From DASVEE01 sp036399695 (GTDB taxonomy: Bacteria; Acidobacteriota; Thermoanaerobaculia; Gp7-AA8): a stretch of 20,900 bases of DNA. A program made the position numbers and the translations under genes. The stretch lies in assembly GCA_036399695.1 (NCBI GenBank), contig DASWMP010000210.1:1-20900 (forward strand), given 5' to 3'. This document shows positions 1 to 7,175 of the stretch, piece by piece; the stretch's first letter is position 1, and each line of letters opens with the position of its first letter. A model generated the notes under the pieces. It had not been told where the DNA came from and ran no database searches. It worked only from the letters and a program-made list of their open reading frames with translations.

Positions 1-19
1 CCCCCCCCCCCCCCCCCCC
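1..19. other. Homopolymer C run at the window edge
   Basis: The first 19 bases are all C. The following 70 bases carry no gene or recognisable site. A pure C run exactly at a sequence end is often an assembly or sequencing artefact, though a true homopolymer cannot be excluded. Confidence 0.6.
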
Positions 20-89
20 ACTCCAAACTATGCGTTGCTGTTTCGTTCGTGCGCGCTCCAACGCTTCCGCGTGGTGTTCTAAGGAGTAC

Positions 90-797
90 CTACTGCGTCA
101 ACGTCACGTTCACTTCCCCGGCGGTCACGTGCAGGTTGATCACCGACCTTCCGGCGGCGTTCTTGTAGCGCGTGCGTCCCGGGAACACCCCTTCGCGCTC
201 GATGATCTGGTTGCCGAGGTGCGCTTTGACTTCGCCGACTCTCGCGGAGGCGTTCAGTTCCTTCACGATCGACTTCGGGGTCGACATCGTGATCTCGCCG
301 GCGCGTAAATCCACGTCCACGTTGCCGAACGTGCCTTCGAGTTTCACCTCGCCGGCGCTGGTCTCGAAATCGACGTCCACGCCGGGCGGGACTTCCAGGA
401 CCATCGTGAACTCGGTGAACTTCTTTGCGCGCCAGGCGTCGGCGGCGCCGACGAAGCGGCGGCGGACGATGGCTTCGCTGCCGCTGACGTAGAGCTCGAT
501 CGTCGCGCCGTCCACCATCTCCTGCGCATTTTTGCGCTCGGCTTCCACGTCGTACGTGCGCAGCGCGTAGCCGGCCAGCGCGAGGCGGTCGGCCGTGCCG
601 TTGCGCACCAGGATCGAGCCCGTGGGCACGTCGATGACGATCCGTTTCACCCCGCCGCGCGCGATCTGCGACTGGAAGTTGTGACGCACTTCTTTCTCAG
701 CCGCGGCGAAGACGGACGTGGCGAACAGCAGCAGGGACGCGAAGACGAGGCTCGGGCGCATGTAAATAGAACGTTTCAGGGACCGCGAAAGTTGCAC
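90..797 (-). CDS. Secreted DUF4097-like beta-solenoid protein
   Basis: Predicted exported protein of 235 residues. A hydrophobic signal segment (about residues 16-32, ending in FATSVFA) is followed by a beta-rich repeat-like region with phrases such as VPTGSILVRNG, TSAGEVKLEG, RAGEITM and TAGEVNVTL. This is the pattern of DUF4097/adhesin-like beta-helix proteins; no catalytic motif is visible. Two starts are possible: GTG at 797, preceded at suitable spacing by AAGG and lying 9 bases after the previous stop, or ATG at 761, which gives a more compact signal peptide but has no ribosome binding site. I chose 797. It is the last gene of a same-strand group with the M48 protease and another secreted protein, so it probably acts in the periplasm or envelope. 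Exact role unknown. Confidence 0.72.
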   Translation of the reverse strand: MQLSRSLKRSIYMRPSLVFASLLLFATSVFAAAEKEVRHNFQSQIARGGVKRIVIDVPTGSILVRNGTADRLALAGYALRTYDVEAERKNAQEMVDGATIELYVSGSEAIVRRRFVGAADAWRAKKFTEFTMVLEVPPGVDVDFETSAGEVKLEGTFGNVDVDLRAGEITMSTPKSIVKELNASARVGEVKAHLGNQIIEREGVFPGRTRYKNAAGRSVINLHVTAGEVNVTLTQ

Positions 798-806
798 CTC
801 GGCCTT

Positions 807-1649
807 TTACGGTTCCGTTCCCCCTACCCATTCGGTCCAGCGCTCGGCCAGCACGACGCCGGAATTGCTCTTCAGCAGCGGCGTCACGTACTTGATGCGC
901 TCGGCTGGTTTCGGGTGCGTGGCCGTCAGCACTTTCATCTGCGACGACGACTCCATCTTCTGCAGCTTGCCGAGGAACGTCAGGAACTCGTTGCCGCGAT
1001 AGCCGGCGGCGATGGCCATCTCGAGGCCGATCTTGTCTGCTTCCTGCTCGTCGCGGCGGCTCAGGCCGGTCGTGAAGAGCTTCTCGTACGCCATGTTCGA
1101 GATCTGCGCGCCGAGGTCGTCGTTGAGGAACGAGCCCTTCTGCGTGTCGGAGGCGAGGTCGAGTCCGGCCGTGATGGTGTTGCCGCGGCGGATCTCCTTG
1201 AGGATGTGCTTCTGCGTGGCGTGGGCAATCTCGTGCCCGAGGACCGCCGCCAGCTCCGCTTCGGAACTGATCTGGCCGAGCGCGCCGGTCGTGATGAAGA
1301 TGAAGCCGCCCGGCGCCGAGAAGGCGTTGACGATGTCGGTGTCGATGACGGCAAAGTGCCACTCGAGGGTCGGCCGGGCGCTGTACGCCGCGACGGTGCG
1401 CCCGACGAGCGTCACGTACTGCTGCAGCCCTTCGTCCTCGGTGAGGTCGTACGTCTTGAGGATGCGTGCCGAGACGACGCGGCCGATGTCAGCCTCCTCG
1501 TCTTCAGTGAAGTCGCGTGTGGCCGCGGAGACCACCTTGGCCCCCTTCTTCACCTTGTTCGGATCGATCTTGCGGATGATGTCGCCCCACTGCGCCTGCG
1601 CGGAAGTGGTGGCGAAGAGCACGGTCAGTGCGATCGCGATGCGTTTCAT
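807..1649 (-). CDS. Periplasmic M48-family zinc metalloprotease
   Basis: Predicted 280-residue exported Zn-dependent endopeptidase of family M48 (BepA/LoiP/Oma1-like). A signal peptide covers residues 1-19 (cleavage near AQA-Q). The zinc motif HEIAH is at residues 139-143, inside the typical context VLGHEIAHATQKH; the third ligand is probably E203 in EQEAD. The late HP...R element (H245, R251) is also typical. There are no C-terminal TPR repeats, so this is the short form of the family. Its ATG overlaps the stop of the upstream gene in a 4-base ATGA, indicating translational coupling. The family degrades misfolded or misassembled envelope proteins; the actual substrate is unknown. Confidence 0.9.
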   Translation of the reverse strand: MKRIAIALTVLFATTSAQAQWGDIIRKIDPNKVKKGAKVVSAATRDFTEDEEADIGRVVSARILKTYDLTEDEGLQQYVTLVGRTVAAYSARPTLEWHFAVIDTDIVNAFSAPGGFIFITTGALGQISSEAELAAVLGHEIAHATQKHILKEIRRGNTITAGLDLASDTQKGSFLNDDLGAQISNMAYEKLFTTGLSRRDEQEADKIGLEMAIAAGYRGNEFLTFLGKLQKMESSSQMKVLTATHPKPAERIKYVTPLLKSNSGVVLAERWTEWVGGTEP

Positions 1650-2404
1650 TCGTCACGTCCCTTTCCGACTTTGCCTTCCTTCTGGAAGTCGTCGAGCGCG
1701 CCGTCGAGCTTCGCCCGCCACTTGGCGTCGCGATTCTCGAGCGCTTCCACGGCCTTGTAGTCGCCGCCGTCGGCGAGCTTCAGCCCCTTCGTCCCGGCTC
1801 CGCGCGTGCCGGCCGTGGCCGCGACGTTGGAGTCGGACGAGCCGAGGAGGTTGCCGGAGAGCTTGGCCAGACGGGAAGCCGCCGCCTTCTTCGGACGGAC
1901 GGCAAAGTTAGACGCATCGGCCGTGCTGGTCGAATGCGCCGTCCGCGTCAGCGTGTAGGTCGCCCCGCCGGCGGTGATGCTCACGGCCGACGGCCCTTTC
2001 GCGTCGTACGTGTACGCCGCTTTAGCCGAGCCGTAGTTGTACGTCGAGACCTTCCCGTCCTTCGTCACCGCCTTGTCGGCCGCGGTCGTGGTGAAGGGAA
2101 GGAGCAGCGCCGGCACGAGCGACGTCTCGACGCCGCCCTTGTAGGACGCGAGCTCGACGTCGCCGCCGGCTTCACGTACCCAAACCTTCCCGTTCCCGCC
2201 GAGGAAGATCACGACCGGCGCCTTCGCCGTGGCGCGGTACTCGGCCCGCGTACCGTTGCTGCTCGTCAGAAGCGTGATCGTCCCGGCAGCCGCACCGCCC
2301 TTCGTCACGTTCCACTTCGTTTCCGACGCCGCGTTGAAGAGGGGAGGGGCGGCAAGGGTGCTCGCCGCTAATAGGGTTACTGCGAGGAGGAGGGTTTTGC
2401 GCAT
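1646..2404 (-). CDS. Secreted protein of unknown function, Lys/Ala-rich C-terminus
   Basis: I do not recognise the family. The 252-residue product starts with a clear Sec signal peptide (MRKTLLLAVTLLAASTLAA). The middle is Gly/Thr/Ala-rich and beta-prone; the last 70 residues are charged and probably helical, ending in a Lys/Glu/Asp-rich tail. The frame stays open upstream to 2521, but those 39 codons are translated repeat sequence (2427-2525), so the ATG at 2404 in front of the signal peptide is the better start. The stop overlaps the protease start by 4 bases, so the two are very likely co-expressed and may be functionally linked in the periplasm. Confidence 0.72.
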   Translation of the reverse strand: MRKTLLLAVTLLAASTLAAPPLFNAASETKWNVTKGGAAAGTITLLTSSNGTRAEYRATAKAPVVIFLGGNGKVWVREAGGDVELASYKGGVETSLVPALLLPFTTTAADKAVTKDGKVSTYNYGSAKAAYTYDAKGPSAVSITAGGATYTLTRTAHSTSTADASNFAVRPKKAAASRLAKLSGNLLGSSDSNVAATAGTRGAGTKGLKLADGGDYKAVEALENRDAKWRAKLDGALDDFQKEGKVGKGRDE

Positions 2405-2426
2405 TTTAGATTCCGTTCTGGGGTGA

Positions 2427-2525
2427 GGGTTTTGGTTTTCGGTTTTTGGTTTTTGGTGCTTCGCGTGCTCGACACTCCCCGCACAGCGCAGCACCAACAA
2501 CCAACAACCAAAAACCAACAACTGC
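2427..2525. repeat. Inverted heptamer array (TTTTTGG family)
   Basis: Left arm 2427-2460 is a run of 7-nt words of the type GGTTTTT; right arm 2491-2525 is a run of words such as CAACCAA, so the arms are imperfect reverse complements. About 30 bp lie between them. The right arm reaches to within 4 bases of the cyclase stop codon at 2530 on the minus strand. The same word family recurs at 11972-12043. Confidence 0.9.
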
Positions 2526-2529
2526 CTCT

Positions 2530-4464
2530 CTACACGGTCACCTGATAAATCCTCACCGCCTTATCCTTCCCTTTCACCTTCACTTCGTCGAGGTAAACCG
2601 TCGGGAAATGGTCGCCAATTCTCGCCAGGGTGAATTCGCTGATGATGATCTCCGTCACGTAATCCTTGTTCTTACCCTCCAGTCGTGACGCAAGGTTTAC
2701 CGCGTCGCCGATGACGGTGTAGCCGAAGACGCGTTCGGAGCCGATGTTGCCGACGACCGCTTCGCCCGTGTTCACCCCCACGCCGATGCGCAGCTCGGCC
2801 TTCCCTTCGGCCATCCACTGCTCCCGGAGGCGGGCCGTTTCCTGGACCATTTCGACGGCGCAGGCGACGGCGTGGCGGGCGTGGTCGGGATCGATGGCCG
2901 GGGCGTTCCAGAAGCCCATCACGGCGTCGCCGATGAACTTGTCGAGCGTGCCGCCGTGGGCCAGGAGGATCTCGACCATCCGCGTGAGGTACTCGTTGAG
3001 CATCTCGACCACTTCCTCCGGCTCCGAAGCCTCGGAGATGGAAGTGAAGCCGCGGATGTCGCTGAAGAGGATCGTCAGCTCGCGCCGTTCTCCGCCGAGC
3101 TGGACTTTCTCCGGATGGGCCAGGATGTGGTCGAGGATCTGCGGCGAGACGTAGCGGCCGAACGTCGTCTTCAGCATCAGCGACTGCTTCTGCTCGGCCA
3201 CGAAGTTGACGACGGTGAGCGTGACGTAGGTGAGCGCCGTCGCCACCATGGCGCTGACGGCGGGGACGACCAGCCCGGCGGCGAGGGCGGCGTAGCCGAT
3301 GCCGGCCAGGCCGAGGAGCACGCCGATGGCGAGGAGGCCGGAGACGAGCTGCGAGCGGGTGGAGTCGATGGCCGCGCCGAAGAGCGCGCCGATGAGGAGG
3401 AGCGCTGGCAGCATGAGCCAGCGGTTCGCCATCCGGTTGAAATCGCCGTTGAGGAGGTTGTCGAGCGCGTTCGCGTGCAGCTCGATGCCCGCCGTCTGCG
3501 ACGAGAGCGGCGTCGGCCTCAGGTCGAGCAGCCCGGCGGCGGTGACGCCGATGATGACGATCTTGCCCTCGAACTGCTTGGCGAAGGCGGCCAGGTCGTG
3601 CGGGGAGGCGACCCCCTCCGCTTCGCGGGCGAGCGAGGCCACCAGCACTTTGTCGAGGTCGACGTTGCGGTAGTTCAGCCGGTCGGCGCGGCCGCCGTTC
3701 CAGCGGATCAGCATCTCCAGCGATTCGTCGACCGGCACGGTGCGCTGGCCGATGGCGAGCCGGGAACCGTTCAGGGCCGGGGAGGCGACGGCTTCGCGCG
3801 GGAGCTTCAGGTACTGCCGCGCGGCGTCGAGCGCCAGGCTGGCGACGTGGCCGCCCGGCACTTTGTCCAGGAGGGCGTACGAGTGGACGCGCGCGGAGCT
3901 GGAGCCGGCGGCGAGCCGGATGGAGCCGAGACCGCCGGCGTCGCGGAGGGTCTCGAGCGGAGGCGTGACGGAGTGGATCGTGCCGCCGGACGTGCCGCGG
4001 ACGCGCCATAGCTTCGGCATCCACGCCGCCGGCAGCGCCGTGGTCCCGCGCTCGCCGGGGGCGGTGGTCTGTGTGGCAATGACGACCGGCTTCCCGGCCA
4101 CGCTTTCGGCGAGCCTCCGGTCGCCCGCCGGCTCGGCCTCATTGGCCTCGGCGAAGAGGGTATCGAAGGCGATGACGGCCGCCCCATCGCGCAGCAGCTC
4201 GTCGACGACCCGGGCGTAGACCTCCCGCGTGTACGACTGCGGCCGCCCGAAATCCTCGGCCAGGACCCGCGTCGTCGATTCGCTGATCGTCACCAGGACG
4301 ATACGCGGATCGGGCGTGCGCGTTTTCGCCAGGGCCTGGGAGTTCCGGTCGAACAGCCACCACTCGGCGCCGAGGAGCGTCGGATCGACTAAATAGATGA
4401 TGGAAATGATGGCGGCGCAAAGCGCGCCGAGCCAGGCGCCGCGACGGAATCGGGCAGGGATCAC
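2530..4464 (-). CDS. CHASE2-domain membrane class III adenylate cyclase
   Basis: Membrane-bound cyclase making cAMP from ATP in response to a periplasmic or extracellular signal sensed by CHASE2. Order in the 644-residue product: N-terminal membrane segment (about 10-27), CHASE2 sensor (about 30-335), three membrane segments (about 349-422), a linker with FGRYVSP, and a class III catalytic domain (about 457-644). Metal-binding aspartates are D469 (FSDIRGF) and D513 (FIGD). The substrate-selecting pair is K509 and D587, the adenylate rather than guanylate combination; N590 and R594 (NLASR) complete the site. All key residues are present, so it should be active as a homodimer. I chose GTG at 4464 directly before the first membrane helix; a TTG at 4530 would add 22 residues. 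Neither has a strong ribosome binding site. Confidence 0.93.
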   Translation of the reverse strand: MIPARFRRGAWLGALCAAIISIIYLVDPTLLGAEWWLFDRNSQALAKTRTPDPRIVLVTISESTTRVLAEDFGRPQSYTREVYARVVDELLRDGAAVIAFDTLFAEANEAEPAGDRRLAESVAGKPVVIATQTTAPGERGTTALPAAWMPKLWRVRGTSGGTIHSVTPPLETLRDAGGLGSIRLAAGSSSARVHSYALLDKVPGGHVASLALDAARQYLKLPREAVASPALNGSRLAIGQRTVPVDESLEMLIRWNGGRADRLNYRNVDLDKVLVASLAREAEGVASPHDLAAFAKQFEGKIVIIGVTAAGLLDLRPTPLSSQTAGIELHANALDNLLNGDFNRMANRWLMLPALLLIGALFGAAIDSTRSQLVSGLLAIGVLLGLAGIGYAALAAGLVVPAVSAMVATALTYVTLTVVNFVAEQKQSLMLKTTFGRYVSPQILDHILAHPEKVQLGGERRELTILFSDIRGFTSISEASEPEEVVEMLNEYLTRMVEILLAHGGTLDKFIGDAVMGFWNAPAIDPDHARHAVACAVEMVQETARLREQWMAEGKAELRIGVGVNTGEAVVGNIGSERVFGYTVIGDAVNLASRLEGKNKDYVTEIIISEFTLARIGDHFPTVYLDEVKVKGKDKAVRIYQVTV

Positions 4465-4518
4465 GGGTGAATGGTATATGGCCGGCAGGCCGATGCGCCG
4501 CGCGTCGGCGTGAACGAC

Positions 4519-4616
4519 CCGGGCCGTCAAATGAAGGAGCCAACCGTCAAATTGATGGGTCAGACCTTCAGATTGAAGGTCCGGACCTTCATTCTGAGGA
4601 CTCGGACCTCAAACTC
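4519..4616. repeat. 21-nt period tandem array with central palindrome
   Basis: About four and a half units of a 21-nt period occupy the gap between the cyclase and the Cys-rich gene; each full unit ends in ACC and the next begins with a TCA-containing word. The middle (4565-4599) is a near-perfect palindrome around TCCGGA at 4580-4585, with one mismatch and one missing base. The array ends directly at the stop codon at 4617 on the minus strand. The period, three times seven, matches the heptamer arrays elsewhere in the window. Confidence 0.8.
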
Positions 4617-4808
4617 TCACCCGTTCCCGCGAGCTTCGTGGTGCCGCGCGCAGCTCGCGTTCCGCCCGGCCCGCTCGCCGCAGCCCGGCTCATCGCAGTA
4701 GAGGGCGTGAGCGGCGATGACGTGGCCGCAGTGGCCGCACGTCCCTTCCTGCCCCTGAAAGAACACGGTTTCGCATGCGCAGGCGGAGCAGGAAGGGACG
4801 GCACTCAT
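4617..4808 (-). CDS. Small Cys-rich, probably zinc-binding protein
   Basis: A 63-residue protein with eight cysteines: C7, C10, C12, C24, C27, C38, C43 and C53, plus several histidines. The spacing gives two CxxC knuckles (C7/C10, C24-GH-C27), a CX4C (C38/C43) and CxxH (C53/H56), as expected for a small double zinc ribbon. A GGAG sequence precedes the ATG at 4808 at a normal distance. No signal peptide or membrane segment, so cytosolic. I do not recognise a named family; it could be a regulatory or adaptor zinc ribbon. It lies 45 bp downstream of the oxidoreductase on the same strand. Confidence 0.6.
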   Translation of the reverse strand: MSAVPSCSACACETVFFQGQEGTCGHCGHVIAAHALYCDEPGCGERAGRNASCARHHEARGNG

Positions 4809-4853
4809 CGGCTCCGGAGTGTGCCGAAGCGCCGAAAAGTTCGCGGTGCGGTT

Positions 4854-5468
4854 TTAGACGCCGGCTTCTTCGACGGTGACGGGGTTGTTGTATAGCGGCG
4901 CGCCCGGCTCCTGCCGCGCCGAGTCGCGGAGTGACCCGAGGTCGGCCGGGCCGAAGCCGATCTCCTCGATCAGCTTCGAGACCGTGGCCTTGGCCGCGGC
5001 GTCGTCGCCGGAGATGAAGATCGCCCGCCGCTTCGCCACCGGCGCGCTCTTGTCCCCCTGCGTCTTGAGGTGCTCGAACCAGATCGTGTTGAACGCCTTC
5101 ACGACGTGCGCTCCCTCGAGATGCGCGGCCACCAGCTCGGACGAGGTCTTCGCCCCCGACTCGAGCTCCGGGATGCGGCCGTCGCGATCGGGGTAGTAGT
5201 TGTTCGCGTCGATGACGGTCTTGCCGCGCAGCTCCGCCGCGGGGAGCGAGGTGTACTCGCGCAGCGGAATGGCCGCCAGGACGACGTCCCCGAAGCGTGC
5301 CGCTTCCTCGGGGGTCACGGCTTTGGCCTGCGGCCCCAGTCCGGCGACGAGCTCGCGCAGCGTCTCCGGTCCGCGCGAGTTGCTGATGGCGATGTGATGG
5401 CCGGCGTCGATCAGCAGACGCGCGACGGTGGCGCCGATGTGACCGGCGCCGATGATCCCGATATTCAT
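4854..5468 (-). CDS. NAD(P)-binding oxidoreductase, COG2085 (F420 reductase-like)
   Basis: A 204-residue cytosolic Rossmann protein. The dinucleotide-binding motif GAGHIG is at residues 7-12, followed by ISNSRGPETL, typical of the NADPH-dependent F420 reductase-like/NADP oxidoreductase group (COG2085); later landmarks are VIDANNYYP and VVKAFNTI. The start is fixed by a strong ribosome binding site (AGGAGG on the minus strand, 5474-5479) five bases before the ATG at 5468; the open frame further upstream runs into the poly-A side of the terminator. The natural cofactor pair (F420 or another acceptor) cannot be read from sequence, and no F420 biosynthesis genes are in view. It lies just downstream of the small Ser/Lys gene, separated from it by an intrinsic terminator. 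Confidence 0.85.
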   Translation of the reverse strand: MNIGIIGAGHIGATVARLLIDAGHHIAISNSRGPETLRELVAGLGPQAKAVTPEEAARFGDVVLAAIPLREYTSLPAAELRGKTVIDANNYYPDRDGRIPELESGAKTSSELVAAHLEGAHVVKAFNTIWFEHLKTQGDKSAPVAKRRAIFISGDDAAAKATVSKLIEEIGFGPADLGSLRDSARQEPGAPLYNNPVTVEEAGV

Positions 5469-5495
5469 GATGTCCTCCTGGAAAAAAGTGCACAC

Positions 5496-5529
5496 AAAAA
5501 AACCGCGGGGCCGGTTGCCCGGCCCCGCG
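5496..5529 (-). terminator. Strong intrinsic terminator
   Basis: On the minus strand an 11-bp perfect GC-rich stem (5519-5529 with 5504-5514) encloses a four-base GCAA loop and is followed after one base by seven T residues (5496-5502). This is a textbook Rho-independent terminator, placed 32 bp after the stop of the Ser/Lys-rich small gene. It is the only clear U-tract terminator I find in the window. Confidence 0.93.
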
Positions 5530-5561
5530 AGTACGACTCCCCAATTATTCGGTGATGATCG

Positions 5562-5651
5562 TTACTTCTTCTTCGAACCCTTGCTGCTGCTGCTCGACGA
5601 CTTCTTAGAGGAAGACGAAGACTTGGAAGCGCCCTTCTTCGATGCGGCCAT
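5562..5651 (-). CDS. 29-residue Ser/Lys-rich basic small protein
   Basis: A short frame of 29 codons plus TAA. The product has 14 serines and 9 lysines, with runs of five and six serines separated by lysine pairs and a KKK end; there are no acidic residues. Serine is encoded by four different codons (TCG, TCC, TCT, AGC), which argues for selection on protein sequence rather than a slipped DNA repeat. A purine-rich AAGGTGGTGAG lies just before the ATG at 5651, a good promoter lies about 190 bp upstream, and a perfect terminator follows. Composition resembles disordered nucleic-acid-binding tails (histone H1-like), but function is unknown. It is too short for most gene callers. Confidence 0.6.
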   Translation of the reverse strand: MAASKKGASKSSSSSKKSSSSSSKGSKKK

Positions 5652-5836
5652 TAATGCTCACCACCTTTCATGCCGTACGGGACCTCCCGGTCGCGCTTCT
5701 TGGCAACACACGCCGGCTATAGCCGGCTAACTCGTTGACCTGGGAGACGGGGGCAGCGATTCGCAGAGACACCTGCTGACGACCTTCGACATTGACTGAA
5801 CTAGCGATCCAGTTTCTGGAGATCATCATTATCGTT
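5652..5836 (-). promoter_or_regulatory. Long structured 5' leader of the small gene
   Basis: From the predicted transcription start near 5836 to the ATG is about 185 nt with no convincing gene. Visible structures on the minus strand include a 5-bp hairpin TCCAG/CTGGA, a 16-bp perfect palindrome at 5712-5727 (centre TATA), and pairing of GGTCG (5780-5784) with CGACC (5689-5693). The latter CGACC can instead form a local hairpin with GGTC at 5681-5684, just upstream of the ribosome binding site. Mutually exclusive pairings of this kind are typical of regulatory leaders. I could not match it to a known riboswitch class. Confidence 0.4.
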
Positions 5837-5842
5837 GTCCTA

Positions 5843-5871
5843 AATATGCGGTCGATAAAAGATATTGTCAA
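5843..5871 (-). promoter_or_regulatory. Sigma70-type promoter for the small gene
   Basis: On the minus strand a perfect -35 box TTGACA (5866-5871) is followed after exactly 17 bp by CATATT (5843-5848), a four-of-six match to the -10 box. The surrounding 100 bp are markedly AT-rich compared with the rest of the window. Transcription would begin near 5836 and run through the leader and small gene to the terminator at 5496, giving an RNA of about 340 nt. Confidence 0.6.
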
Positions 5872-5947
5872 GCATTTGTTTATGAAAATCGTAATCGAAT
5901 GCCCGACGTTCCACGTTGTTCCACGATTCGTGCCCGGATGGAAGGGA

Positions 5948-6146
5948 GTTGGCGGTTGGCAGTTGGCGGTTGGCAGTAGAGAAACGGGCCGACACGTCGC
6001 AGACCGGAGCGGTTCGGCTTCTTCCACTGGTGGGGAGTGGTTGGGCGGTTGGCACTTGGCGGTTGGCGGTGGAGAAACCGGCGACACGACGCAGCCCGGA
6101 GTGGTTCGGCTTCTTCCACTGCCAACCGCCAACTGCCAACCGCCAA
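5948..6146. repeat. Inverted heptamer array (GTTGGCG family) with duplicated core
   Basis: Left arm 5948-5975 is four 7-nt words alternating GTTGGCG and GTTGGCA; right arm 6119-6146 is four words alternating CTGCCAA and CCGCCAA, the reverse complement. Between them a block of about 58 bp (5971-6028) is repeated with small changes at 6063-6120, 92 bp away, and a second set of GTTGGC-type words precedes the second copy. The right arm ends exactly at the stop codon (6147-6149, minus strand) of the glycosyltransferase. The same word family recurs at 16533-16623. Confidence 0.9.
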
Positions 6147-7175
6147 CTACTCCGCGCGGTACGCGCCGCGCGTCAGTTCCGCGCACCGTTTCCACGTGAA
6201 GCTCGCGGCCCGCGCGACGCCGGCGGCGGCGAGGCCGTCGCGCAGGTTTGCGTCGCGTGCAATGCGGAGCATGGCCCCCGCGAAAGCCTCGGGCGACCGC
6301 GCGGCGGCGTGCAGCGCGGCGTCGCCGGTCACCTCGACGAGCGCAGGCGCGTCGGACGTGATGACGGCCACGCCGCACGCCATGGCCTCGGCGGCCGGCA
6401 GTCCGAAGCCTTCCTCGAGGCTCGGCAGCACGACGGCCAGCGCGCCGCGATAGAGCGCGGCCAGCTCGTCGACGGCCACGAAGCCCGGGGCGACGACGCC
6501 TTCCTGCGCGTGGTAACGCTCGAACGCGCCGCCGGTGAGGACGAGCGCCACGTCCGGCAGCTCGCGCCGGACGCGCGTGAAGGCCTCGATCAGCGTGGCC
6601 ACGTTCTTGTGCGGCTTGTCGTTGCCGGAGTAGAGGAAGTAGCGGGTGGACGCCGGTCTGTGGCCGGTGGCCGGCTGGAAGACGGCGTCGACGCCGTTCG
6701 GCGTGACGACGATCCGCTGGGCATCGACGCGGAGCTCCGCGATCAGCTCGCGCTTCACCGTCTCGCTCACCGTCAGGATCTTCGTCGCTTTGCGAACGGC
6801 GCGCGTGAGCATCATCCGCGCGTACACCGGCGCGATCGGGTTGCGCTGCGGCTGGTGGAGGTGGATGAGGTCGTGGACGGTCACGACGACGGGCACTTTC
6901 GTGAAGGGGACGACGTAGTGCGGCGCGTGGAACACATCGAGGCGGGCACCGTCGGCGGCGCGGCCGACGGCGAAGAGCTCCCGCACGGAGTAATGCGGGG
7001 CATCGACGACGACGTGTTCGACGCCGGCCGGCAGTTGCGCGGCGATGGACGCCGGTCCGAAGGCGACGTACGTCTCCTCTCCCTCCGCCAACCCCGCGAG
7101 CGCATGCAGCAGCCCGCGGATGTAAGTGCCGATCCCAAAGTCCGCGATCTTCCGGGCGTCGAGGCCCACCCTCAT
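6147..7175 (-). CDS. Glycosyltransferase, GT4-like (GT-B fold)
   Basis: A 342-residue cytosolic or membrane-associated retaining glycosyltransferase that would transfer a sugar from a nucleotide donor to a polysaccharide or lipid-linked acceptor. The N-terminal half carries the GT-B opening GLDARKIADFGIGTYI and TVHDLIHL; the C-terminal half has TPNGVD, SGNDKPHKN and the donor-site EX7E motif, E255 and E263 in EEGFGLPAAEAMACG. The ATG at 7175 overlaps the stop of the next upstream glycosyltransferase by four bases (ATGA), so the two are translated together. Donor and acceptor cannot be read from sequence. Confidence 0.9.
   Translation of the reverse strand: MRVGLDARKIADFGIGTYIRGLLHALAGLAEGEETYVAFGPASIAAQLPAGVEHVVVDAPHYSVRELFAVGRAADGARLDVFHAPHYVVPFTKVPVVVTVHDLIHLHQPQRNPIAPVYARMMLTRAVRKATKILTVSETVKRELIAELRVDAQRIVVTPNGVDAVFQPATGHRPASTRYFLYSGNDKPHKNVATLIEAFTRVRRELPDVALVLTGGAFERYHAQEGVVAPGFVAVDELAALYRGALAVVLPSLEEGFGLPAAEAMACGVAVITSDAPALVEVTGDAALHAAARSPEAFAGAMLRIARDANLRDGLAAAGVARAASFTWKRCAELTRGAYRAE

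Noticed and set aside
5652..5836. Cyclic-di-GMP (GEMM) or ydaO riboswitch
   Set aside because: Short fragments look similar (TAGCCGG, TTGCC), but the conserved core segments of either class are not present in order, so I kept only an unclassified leader.
5792..6199. Plus-strand frame with a hydrophobic Ile/Val-rich start
   Set aside because: It begins with TTG without a ribosome binding site, is antisense to the small gene's promoter and leader, and its second half is translated heptamer repeat.
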